From contig NATK01000121.1 in NCBI GenBank assembly GCA_002085285.1, forward strand, positions 1-9,328: a stretch of 9,328 nucleotides of DNA, read 5' to 3'. The position numbers and the translations under genes are program-made. The notes under the pieces were generated by a model. It had not been told where the DNA came from. It saw only the letters and a program-made list of their open reading frames with translations, and searched no databases. Positions 1-5,991 of the stretch are shown one piece after another (positions within the stretch are counted from its first letter, which is position 1; each line of letters begins with the position of its first letter). The stretch comes from Candidatus Latescibacteria bacterium 4484_7. Lineage in GTDB: Bacteria; Krumholzibacteriota; Krumholzibacteriia; Krumholzibacteriales; Krumholzibacteriaceae.

Positions 1-35
1 TTTGGAGCCCGAAATTTTCCTCAGTCGGTTATTTG

Positions 36-980
36 TCAAAGGGCAAAACTTACCGATAGGATTGTCTGACGGCCAAAGGCGTCTTCGGGATCGAATCGGA
101 ATCCGAGTGCGATCTCGGAGAAGTTGTATATCGTCCCGAAGCCGAGTGTGTAGATTGTTCGAGCGCCTTCGCAGAGTCTCTTATCGATTCCAGTAGTGAG
201 GAAGAGAAGATTGTCGAACATGTTTATTTCGACGCCGGTGAGAAGTCTGTCCGTATGCCCGCTCTTGAGCACCAGATCTTGTTCTATCGAAACGATGTCG
301 AATAGGTCCTTGTAGGAGACAGCGAGGTTCCACGTGCCATCGAGCGTCTCACTGCTGTTGGGGTATTTGATGCGGCTCGATACATTCCTTCCGAATGCGG
401 CAAGGTAGAGATTGTTCCTGAGCAGCGCGGTCCAACCAATGTCGATGGCGTAGCCGCTGGCACCGGCGTCAGTTACGTCGGTCCAGTTTTTGAGGATCTT
501 GATCGTCAGACCGAGACTGTTGTAATGGTTCGGGGCTATGGATGCCGACAGGCCTATCGAGCTTTCGCTCCAATTGGAACCCTGGGCGAGTGTGAGCCCC
601 ATCTGAGAAAAGCTCAACCCAACGGCACCCCTGCTCATAACTTTTCGTCCATCGGGCGATTTCACCTCTCCGAGGATTCCCGTCGCCGCCGAGAACACAC
701 TGTATCGGACATCCATGTCGGGGATCGGCTTCGTCGTCCCAAGCGTCATTCGCGGAGACTGGAGAAAGGAGAGGTTGGCCGGGTTCCAGTAAACGCTTCT
801 GTCATCGTTGATGAGAATGGTGGCTGCGTCGGCAAGGCCCGCTCCTTTCGCTCCCCATCCAAGAGGCAGGAAAGCGCCGCCCTTCGAGCTCTGCGCTTTG
901 AGGGCGCTTCGAGGCGGTGATGAAACGAGAACCGCTGAGATGATGAGCAACGAGAAAATCTTGCCGCCGCGTAGAACCAT
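36..980 (-). CDS. PorV/PorQ-family outer-membrane beta-barrel protein
   Basis: 314 residues. The N-terminus has a basic start, a hydrophobic core (about residues 7-20) and a likely signal-peptidase I site near ALKA/Q (about residue 29), so it is probably exported. Next comes the family-type stretch GAKGAGLADAATILINDD, then SVYWNPANLSFL (about residues 43-73). This corresponds to the 'G-A-x-x-x-G-x-A...D-A-x-x-x-YWNPA' signature of PorV/PorQ (UPF0164-like) proteins. The rest alternates polar and hydrophobic residues and ends in a beta-strand, as expected for an FadL-like barrel. PorV itself is a type IX secretion shuttle, but many paralogues in FCB bacteria have no assigned role. The ATG start is supported by GAAGGAG at 990-996, 9 bases upstream. 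The gene lies 19 bp after the secreted repeat protein and probably shares its transcript. Family call is fairly sure; the exact function is not. Confidence 0.8.
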   Translation of the reverse strand: MVLRGGKIFSLLIISAVLVSSPPRSALKAQSSKGGAFLPLGWGAKGAGLADAATILINDDRSVYWNPANLSFLQSPRMTLGTTKPIPDMDVRYSVFSAATGILGEVKSPDGRKVMSRGAVGLSFSQMGLTLAQGSNWSESSIGLSASIAPNHYNSLGLTIKILKNWTDVTDAGASGYAIDIGWTALLRNNLYLAAFGRNVSSRIKYPNSSETLDGTWNLAVSYKDLFDIVSIEQDLVLKSGHTDRLLTGVEINMFDNLLFLTTGIDKRLCEGARTIYTLGFGTIYNFSEIALGFRFDPEDAFGRQTILSVSFAL

Positions 981-989
981 AAATTCAAA

Positions 990-996
990 CTCCTTC
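990..996 (-). promoter_or_regulatory. Ribosome binding site of the PorV/PorQ-like gene
   Basis: GAAGGAG on the minus strand, 9 bases before the ATG at 980. It lies in the 19-bp gap after the TAG stop of the upstream gene, which fits a shared transcript with independent strong initiation. Confidence 0.7.
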
Positions 997-999
997 GAT

Positions 1000-2700
1000 C
1001 TATCTGACCACTGCGATCAATTTCTTGTCGACTCGACGTGAAGAGCCGAAGCTCGTCTTGAATACAACCAGGTACGGACCGTTTTTCACCGGTTCACCGT
1101 CGTCGTTTCGCAGATTCCACCGCAGGTCGAATTTAGTGGCCGGTCGGCTGTCTTGCATTCTTCTTACCAGCCGGCCGTCTATGCTGAATATCTCTATTTC
1201 GACCGATTGTGCCTGCTCCTTTGTATAGATGACGAAGTGGTCGGCTCCTCTGAACACCTCGGGGAACGAGTAAGCGTCTTCTTTGCTGTATTTCACCGTG
1301 AAGAAGTTTGACGGCGCACTTACGTTACCTGCCTTGTCTTTTGCAACCGCCCAGATAGTTGTCGTTTCCTCTGAGAGTTCGACTGTGGCGCTGAAACTTT
1401 CGGCAAGGAGCGGTATGGAGATAGAAACGGTGTCGACACCGCTTGTGTAATAGACGACGATCGAGTCGGCTTCCGATTCGTCCACCGAGCCCGAAATCGT
1501 TATTTCACTCTCCAGTGATGAGGAGGGGATCGGATGGAGGACGGGTGCCGGCGGAGGAGTGATGTCGATCGTGAAAGTGAATGCCTTTGTATTTTCATGC
1601 CCGAAGGTATCGTTGCACAGCACCTTTAACGAGTACTGTTTTTCTATGTATGAACCGTTGGCTTTTATCGAGTCGGCTATGTTGAGAGTCCAGATCAGAG
1701 TGTCGCCAGACATGTATGTTGTATCCGGCGGTATCGTGTCCGCGTTGCACCATACTAGTGCGAGGTCTTTGACGCCGTTTCTGTCGAAGCAGCTCCCCTT
1801 TACCAGCTCGGCGGGGTGATTGGTGGAGGTTGGGATGCTGTCGATGAAGGCGATTGCGGGTGGCGCTGTGTCCACCTCGAATGTTCCGTTGCTGATGCTT
1901 TTGTTCCCCGCGTTGTCCGATGCCACGAAAGAGACCGTATAAAAGCCATCGGGGGCATTTTCAGACGTAGACCATTCAACGGAGTAGTGGCCGTCCACCT
2001 TGCCTGCTACCGGAACCTCCTCGGCATTTCCATCTGCGTCGATCACGTCTGCCCTGAGCGAGTCTTTCGCCGAAAATCCCGAATTGGTGTAGTACAGTTT
2101 GATCTTCTCGGGGGTTCCCGGTACACCGGGGGTATAGATGCCCGGTTCTATGCTGTCGAGATGAACGGTTGGGGTCGTCGTGTCGACAAATACGAAGCTG
2201 TAAAAGTTCTCCGTCGTGCTATCGCTCGATGCATGGAGATGCAGTTTGTAGCATCCTTCCGGGAGCATTGCACCGAGCGAGTCCTTTCCATCCCATACGT
2301 CTTTGTATTCGATAGTGTCGGGATTTGCAAGGGAAAGAATCGTATCGATTGTGCTTCCCGATAGCGTGTCCTCGAGAGTGAGCGAGAAGGAGTTGCACGA
2401 TTTTGCGGGGCGTATCTTTACGAGAGAAGAATCCTGTACGCCGTCGCCGTTCGGTGAGATCGAGGGGTAAAATATGATGAAGTACTCGATCAACTCTCCT
2501 ACATTGGAAGTTTCTGCTAGTTTTCCGTCTTGAGCACTGACCTCGGCCTTTGTGCCTTCGGCCTCCGTACTGCTACGAAAAGCCCGTGGCCCTACCGGGG
2601 TTTCCCCCGAAGCGAGAGAAGCGGACACCGCCGACGAAACGGTTGGCATCAATCCTATGCATACTAAAGCGGCGGCAAAGACTTTTGCTGTCTTTCTCAA
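1000..2700 (-). CDS. Secreted Ig-like/FlgD-like repeat protein with T9SS-type C-terminus
   Basis: 566 residues. A signal peptide covers about residues 1-24 (basic MRKTAK, hydrophobic core, VSSA cleavage). Residues 25-70 are low-complexity Ser/Glu/Ala. A FlgD-like Ig fold (about 73-173) carries SPNGDGVQD at 82-90 and a DVWDGKDSLGAMLPEGCY-type turn. Three more Ig-like modules follow, with boundaries marked by VDTTTP (172), VDTAPP (276) and IDITPP (378) and by the DNAGN and DKAGN motifs. The last about 85 residues are another FlgD/type A sorting-like domain (FSIDGRLVRR, NGPYLVVF, ending KKLIAVVR). That arrangement is typical of surface or secreted proteins of FCB-type bacteria, and C-terminal domains of this sort can be type IX secretion signals. 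No catalytic domain is visible, so a structural or adhesive role is an inference. The TTG start is preferred because AAGGAG lies 7 bases upstream. Confidence 0.8.
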   Translation of the reverse strand: MRKTAKVFAAALVCIGLMPTVSSAVSASLASGETPVGPRAFRSSTEAEGTKAEVSAQDGKLAETSNVGELIEYFIIFYPSISPNGDGVQDSSLVKIRPAKSCNSFSLTLEDTLSGSTIDTILSLANPDTIEYKDVWDGKDSLGAMLPEGCYKLHLHASSDSTTENFYSFVFVDTTTPTVHLDSIEPGIYTPGVPGTPEKIKLYYTNSGFSAKDSLRADVIDADGNAEEVPVAGKVDGHYSVEWSTSENAPDGFYTVSFVASDNAGNKSISNGTFEVDTAPPAIAFIDSIPTSTNHPAELVKGSCFDRNGVKDLALVWCNADTIPPDTTYMSGDTLIWTLNIADSIKANGSYIEKQYSLKVLCNDTFGHENTKAFTFTIDITPPPAPVLHPIPSSSLESEITISGSVDESEADSIVVYYTSGVDTVSISIPLLAESFSATVELSEETTTIWAVAKDKAGNVSAPSNFFTVKYSKEDAYSFPEVFRGADHFVIYTKEQAQSVEIEIFSIDGRLVRRMQDSRPATKFDLRWNLRNDDGEPVKNGPYLVVFKTSFGSSRRVDKKLIAVVR

Positions 2701-2707
2701 TGCAATA

Positions 2708-2713
2708 CTCCTT
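2708..2713 (-). promoter_or_regulatory. Ribosome binding site selecting a TTG start
   Basis: AAGGAG on the minus strand ends 7 bases before the TTG at 2700-2698. This site decides the non-ATG start of the secreted repeat protein: the signal peptide begins directly after it, and no ATG lies nearby in frame. Confidence 0.7.
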
Positions 2714-2737
2714 GTTGTCTCAACGGACGCACGGCGA

Positions 2738-2767
2738 ATTATATGTATTGAGTGGACGTGCAGTCAA
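2738..2767 (-). promoter_or_regulatory. Sigma-70-type promoter for the surface-protein pair
   Basis: On the minus strand, TTGACT (2767-2762) and TATAAT (2743-2738) are separated by 18 bp. The -10 is a perfect consensus match and the -35 matches 5 of 6. Transcription should begin near 2731 and leave a leader of about 30 bases. The -35 box starts only 11 bp after the stop of the porin gene, so the surface pair has its own promoter directly behind the iron operon. No hairpin terminator was seen between them, so read-through from the iron operon is possible. Confidence 0.7.
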
Positions 2768-2769
2768 TA
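2746..2769. promoter_or_regulatory. Imperfect palindrome over the -35 and spacer: possible operator
   Basis: A 24-bp dyad with outer arms TATTGA (2746-2751) and TCAATA (2764-2769). Pairing is 10 of 12 positions, with mismatches at 2752/2763 and 2755/2760. It covers the -35 box and most of the spacer of the promoter at 2738-2767, a usual place for a repressor site. The protein that might bind is unknown. Confidence 0.4.
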
Positions 2770-2777
2770 TGTTTCTC

Positions 2778-3971
2778 TTAAAGGTAGATCTGCGTTCTCA
2801 GGCCGAACACGAGTATCCTATGCGCGGCGAAGCCATACGGGTTGAATATGATCTGAATGTCTGGAGAGATGCTCAGCCTTTCGAGGGCGAACCAGTTGTA
2901 GTACGCCTCGATGTGTACTTCTTTCCTGCTCGAGCCGGTGAGCCTCCTGTAAACGCCAGAGAGCGAGTTCAGCGCCACCGCCGCTCCGAGCAGGTCTTTG
3001 TCCCTGCCCCAGAGGTCGCCTTCGAGGTTCAGCCCTAGGCTCGCGAATTGCTCGATTTTCTCGAGGTCGCCGTTCTGCCGCCCGTATCTAAAGAACATGC
3101 CCGTTTCCTTGCTTATGTCCAGATCTATGCTGGTGCCGTAACCGGCATTTCGGCTGCCTGTCTCTTTGCCGCCTTCGATCGTTTCGTGGCGGGAGCCGTT
3201 GGACCATGCGTAGAGGCGCAGGTTCGCCCTACCCGAGGCGAAAGGCTTGATGTTCACCTGCAGCGATGCAAAGCTCCTCTCGAATATTTCCTCCATCGAA
3301 GGCCCTGTGTCGACGATTTCGCTTTCGACCTCGAGCACAGGCCATGGTGATAGGAGTAAATGTATGCCGATGTGGTTGCCGGGAAACTCGATGGCTTGAT
3401 TGTTTCGGAATGCGAAGCTTATAAATTGCATCGTTTCGTCGTTGGCGAATCGATTCTGGTCGAGGAAGTACGTAGGATCTAATTTCCCAAAGGTGATGTT
3501 CGTTTTGCCGTTGGCAAGTATCAATTCGTACCATGCCTCGGTCATTTCGAGCCTGTTTTCGCTGTTTCCCGCGTCTCTGTTGACACCGCTCGCAAGCACG
3601 AGCTCTTCGCCGTCGAGGCCGTTACCCGCTCCAGACTCGAAATGAATGAAAACTCTGCTGCGCGACCCTCTGACACTTTCGATATAGAAGTCCGTCGTAT
3701 ATGTGGCATCGGGGTAAGAGGCCCTGGATAGTTTGCCCGTATCGTTGTAACTCTGCGCGATGAACGTAACGTCGCCTGTAAGGAGTTCATCAGCGGCCTC
3801 GACCCCTTCGGCATTCGTTTTTTCACCGCTCATGTCTGTTGTCATTCCTTCGGAACAGCTTGCCAGGAAGGCGAAAGCGGATAGGATGCATAGGGCCATG
3901 GCTTTGAAAGAACTTTTCCTCGAGGCGTGGTGAGACCGGGGTCTTTCATAAGAAGCAGGATCAGTGAACAA
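2778..3971 (-). CDS. OprB-like porin with lipoprotein-type signal, last gene of the feo operon
   Basis: 397 residues. The C-terminal two thirds look like an OprB/carbohydrate-selective porin: GKLDPTYFLDQNRFANDE (about residues 161-178), then FRNNQAIEFPGNHIGIHLLL, and near the end YYNWFALERLSISPDIQII followed by FNP, ending in a beta-strand (GLRTQIYL). OprB proteins are outer-membrane diffusion channels; the substrate cannot be read from sequence. The N-terminus has a basic region (SRKSSFK), a hydrophobic segment and LASC, a good lipobox with Cys39, which is unusual for a barrel. The first codon is TTG inside the end of feoB, an 11-base overlap. An in-frame TAG three codons upstream makes it the first possible start, and AGGTAGG precedes it. 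An ATG at 3899 is possible but would remove the basic region and has no close ribosome binding site. The overlap implies co-translation with feoB, so an iron-related role is inferred. Confidence 0.75.
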   Translation of the reverse strand: MFTDPASYERPRSHHASRKSSFKAMALCILSAFAFLASCSEGMTTDMSGEKTNAEGVEAADELLTGDVTFIAQSYNDTGKLSRASYPDATYTTDFYIESVRGSRSRVFIHFESGAGNGLDGEELVLASGVNRDAGNSENRLEMTEAWYELILANGKTNITFGKLDPTYFLDQNRFANDETMQFISFAFRNNQAIEFPGNHIGIHLLLSPWPVLEVESEIVDTGPSMEEIFERSFASLQVNIKPFASGRANLRLYAWSNGSRHETIEGGKETGSRNAGYGTSIDLDISKETGMFFRYGRQNGDLEKIEQFASLGLNLEGDLWGRDKDLLGAAVALNSLSGVYRRLTGSSRKEVHIEAYYNWFALERLSISPDIQIIFNPYGFAAHRILVFGLRTQIYL

Positions 3972-5145
3972 AGAGGCTACCTACCTGATAGAACAATACA
4001 CTCAAGCTCCATCCAAGGATGAGGCTGTACGATACGGCGAGTGTCGCCCAACGCCAGTTCGTTTCCCTCTTGATTGCCGCTATCGTGGCGACACATGGGA
4101 TGTATATGAGTATCATGATTAGAAAGGCGTATGCCGAGAGCGGGGTGAGATATTGGTGCAGCACAACCTGAAGGCTCGCTCCCTCCGCTCCGAAGAGAGT
4201 TCCAAGGGTGCCTACGACGACCTCCTTGGCAAGTATTCCGAATATGAGAGCGACACCCGCTTGCCAGAAACCGAAGCCGGCGGGCTTGAATATCGGTGCG
4301 ATGAATTTGCCTACGTGTCCAATCAAAGATTCGCTCGACGCATAATCGACCCCGAGCGGGAATGAGGAGAGCGCCCATACGAGCACCACCGCGATGAATA
4401 TCACGGTGCCCGCTTTCTTCACGAAGAGCGACGATCTGAACCACATCGTGCTGAAGAGGTTTCTCCATGTGGGCATTCGGTAGGGCGGAAGCTCCATGAC
4501 GAGGGGAGCCACTTCACCCTTGAAGAATATCCCCTTGAATATCCTCGCTACGATGATTGCGAGTACTATTCCAAGCAGGTAGAGCGAGAATATCACGAGC
4601 GCCTGGTACTTCGGGAAGAATGCAGCGGCGAAGAGCGTGTAGACGGTCAGACGGGCCGAGCAGCTCATCAGTGGGTTTACGAGAATCGTCAGTATCCGAT
4701 CCTTCCTGGATTCGAGGATCCTCGTTGACATGATCGCAGGGATGTTGCAGCCGAATCCGAGAAGAAGGGGAATGAAAGATTTACCGTGAAGTCCGAGGGC
4801 GTGCATGAATCTGTCCATTACGAATGCAGCTCGAGTCAGATAGCCCGAGTCTTCGAGGAACGATATGCCGAGAAAGAGAAGTACGATATTCGGCAGAAAC
4901 ACGAGCACTGAGCCCACCCCTCCTATTATGCCGTCCGATATGAGCGATGCGATCCACTTGGGCAGGTTCATTGAGATGAACAGGTGCTTGCTCGAAGTGC
5001 CGAGCCATGCAAAGAGATCGCCAATCAGGTTCGACAGGGGAGTACCTATCGTAAAGACGAGTTGAAAGAGGATGAACATGAAAAATAGAAAGAGCGGTAT
5101 GCCGAGTATCCTGTTTGTAAAGACCTTGTCGATCTTGTCGGACAT
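3961..5145 (-). CDS. feoB: FeoB C-terminal part: membrane transport domain (frame as read)
   Basis: 394 residues counted from an internal ATG, but the same frame is open back to 5241 and gives FeoB-like sequence (EKRYGLLKGIKKECVSEE) before that ATG. The ATG is therefore probably not a true start. The protein is polytopic with two Gate-type repeats. Conserved FeoB motifs are NRILGIPLFL (11-20), LGFGCNIPAIMSTR (129-142), SCSARLTVY (161-169), ELPPYRMPT (218-226), ILAKEVVVGTLGTLFG in the second repeat, and YIPCVATIAAIKRE near the C-terminus. The Cys in GFGCN, SCSAR and IPC are those usually linked to the Fe2+ path. The family normally has Pro in CSARLPVY; here it is Thr. There is no C-terminal Cys cluster, and no feoC gene follows. 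The stop overlaps the porin start by 11 bases. Confidence 0.85.
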   Translation of the reverse strand: MSDKIDKVFTNRILGIPLFLFFMFILFQLVFTIGTPLSNLIGDLFAWLGTSSKHLFISMNLPKWIASLISDGIIGGVGSVLVFLPNIVLLFLGISFLEDSGYLTRAAFVMDRFMHALGLHGKSFIPLLLGFGCNIPAIMSTRILESRKDRILTILVNPLMSCSARLTVYTLFAAAFFPKYQALVIFSLYLLGIVLAIIVARIFKGIFFKGEVAPLVMELPPYRMPTWRNLFSTMWFRSSLFVKKAGTVIFIAVVLVWALSSFPLGVDYASSESLIGHVGKFIAPIFKPAGFGFWQAGVALIFGILAKEVVVGTLGTLFGAEGASLQVVLHQYLTPLSAYAFLIMILIYIPCVATIAAIKRETNWRWATLAVSYSLILGWSLSVLFYQVGSLFVH

Positions 5146-5758
5146 GGTGAGCTTGTCTTCGAGCGTTCTCTCCTCGCTGACGCATTCTTTCTTTATTCCC
5201 TTGAGCAGCCCGTAGCGCTTTTCTATTATATTTGCCGTAATTTATCTTGAGAGGTCCATGGTCCGTTCTGACGAGATTTGTTTTGATCTTCGATTTTAGC
5301 CTCTCTGTCCCCCTGCCCTTCGATGCAATCGTCGCTACGATATCGATCTTCAAGACCTTGGAGAGTTTCTCGATGTCGATCTTCATCCCTCTGGATTTCG
5401 CAATGTCTATCATATTGAGGTCGAGCAGGACCGGCTGGGCGAGTTCGAGCAGTTGGGCGACGAGGTATAGGTTGCGCTCGAGGTTGGAGGCGTCGATTAC
5501 CGTAACGACGAGGTCGGGTTTTTCCTTTATGAGAAAATCTCTCGCTATCTTTTCGTCTATCGAGTAAGCGCTCAGGCTGTATGTGCCGGGCAGATCGACC
5601 ACTGTTATCTCGGCGTCTTCATAGCTGAAGTAGCCTGTTTTTTTCTCGACGGTCGTCCCCGCCCAGTTACCTATCCTCTCTTTTGTTCCACAAAGCAGGT
5701 TGAAAACGGTGGTCTTGCCCGAATTTGGATTGCCTGCGAGTGCAATCTTGTATTTCAT
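4781..5758 (-). CDS. feoB: FeoB N-terminal part: G-protein domain (frame as read)
   Basis: This reading frame begins with the FeoB GTPase domain, which controls Fe2+ passage through the membrane part. G1 is GNPNSGKTT (residues 9-17), a G2-type Thr lies in NWAGTTVEKKTG (31-42), G3 is DLPG (55-58), G4 is NMID (115-118), and a G5-like ASKG lies at 145-148. Sequence resembling FeoB ends at about residue 176 (INYGK). The remaining about 150 residues are Arg/His-rich, read out of frame over the opposite phase of the membrane domain, and are not a real protein segment. The ribosome binding site is weak (AGGACGG, 6 bases before the ATG), so translation may be coupled to feoA, whose stop lies 11 bp upstream. 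Confidence 0.8.
   Translation of the reverse strand: MKYKIALAGNPNSGKTTVFNLLCGTKERIGNWAGTTVEKKTGYFSYEDAEITVVDLPGTYSLSAYSIDEKIARDFLIKEKPDLVVTVIDASNLERNLYLVAQLLELAQPVLLDLNMIDIAKSRGMKIDIEKLSKVLKIDIVATIASKGRGTERLKSKIKTNLVRTDHGPLKINYGKYNRKALRAAQGNKERMRQRGENARRQAHHVRQDRQGLYKQDTRHTALSIFHVHPLSTRLYDRYSPVEPDWRSLCMARHFEQAPVHLNEPAQVDRIAHIGRHNRRGGLSARVSAEYRTSLSRHIVPRRLGLSDSSCIRNGQIHARPRTSR
5219..5230 (-). other. feoB: Probable frameshift site in feoB
   Basis: On the minus strand the sequence here is TATAATAGAAAA. Removing the T at 5230 gives YGKIIEKRYGLL; removing one A of 5222-5219 gives YGKYNRKRYGLL. Either restores one continuous FeoB. A TAA in the downstream frame at 5244-5242 means the shift must occur after that point. 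No long homopolymer and no classic slippery heptamer with a downstream pseudoknot was seen. Confidence 0.65.
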
Positions 5759-5769
5759 CTTCAGCCGTC

Positions 5770-5991
5770 CTATATATATTCGACGATTACCTTGTGGGAA
5801 ATCCCTTTGCCCAGTACGATCCGCGAGTTGTCTCTCGAGACGATCACTGGACCGCCCGAATTGTTGATCACCGTCAACACCGCTCCCTGCATGATGCCGA
5901 GGTTTTGAAGCCGCGCTTCGAGACCCTTGCCTCCCCTGAATCTCAACACTTTGACCTTTTTGCCCTTTTCCACCATTGAAAGAGGAATCAT
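5770..5991 (-). CDS. feoA: FeoA, small SH3-like partner of FeoB
   Basis: 73 residues, the usual FeoA length. It starts MIPLSMVEKG and contains the FeoA features GGKGLEARLQNLGIMQG (about 20-36), then INNSGGPVIV and RIVLGKGISHKVIVE. FeoA is a small cytoplasmic SH3-like protein needed for FeoB-dependent Fe2+ uptake, thought to bind FeoB and modulate it. The ATG overlaps the TGA of the upstream regulator by four bases (ATGA at 5991-5988), so translation is probably coupled; feoB starts 11 bp after its stop. This is the GGP-type FeoA, clearly different in sequence from the FeoA-like domain fused to the regulator next door. Confidence 0.92.
   Translation of the reverse strand: MIPLSMVEKGKKVKVLRFRGGKGLEARLQNLGIMQGAVLTVINNSGGPVIVSRDNSRIVLGKGISHKVIVEYI

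Larger units (their letters stand above)
3961..5758 (-). other. feoB: feoB locus, reconstructed across a one-base frameshift
   Basis: Two overlapping reading frames together encode one ferrous-iron transporter, FeoB. The start at 5758 lies 11 bp after the feoA stop (TAG at 5772-5770). Dropping one base near 5219-5230 joins the frames into about 598 residues: GTPase domain (1 to about 165), a short linker (about 166-205), then the polytopic membrane domain to the TGA at 3961. FeoB proteins are usually longer, about 650-770 residues, and the shortfall is in the helical GDI region between GTPase and membrane parts. As given, the gene would not make a full protein. Assembly or sequencing error, a real mutation and recoding are all open; error is the simplest, because both halves are otherwise well conserved. 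Confidence 0.85.

Noticed and set aside
525..920. Open frame of 131 codons on the plus strand inside the PorV/PorQ-like gene
   Set aside because: It is Arg-rich, has no recognisable domain and lies antisense to a well-supported gene with signal peptide and ribosome binding site.
1816..2364. Open frame of 182 codons on the plus strand inside the secreted repeat protein
   Set aside because: Antisense shadow: no family resemblance, and the opposite strand encodes clear Ig-like modules.
2550..3038. Plus-strand open frame spanning the end of the porin gene and the promoter region
   Set aside because: It crosses a strong minus-strand promoter and two gene ends, with low-quality composition and no recognisable domain.
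3977..4468. Second minus-strand frame of 163 codons within the feoB membrane part
   Set aside because: His/Arg-rich shadow of the membrane domain in another phase; it continues the kind of sequence seen after the frameshift, not a protein.
5180..5245. Programmed ribosomal frameshift in feoB
   Set aside because: No slippery heptamer, stop codon at the shift or obvious stimulatory hairpin was seen, and FeoB is not known to be recoded. Error or mutation is simpler.
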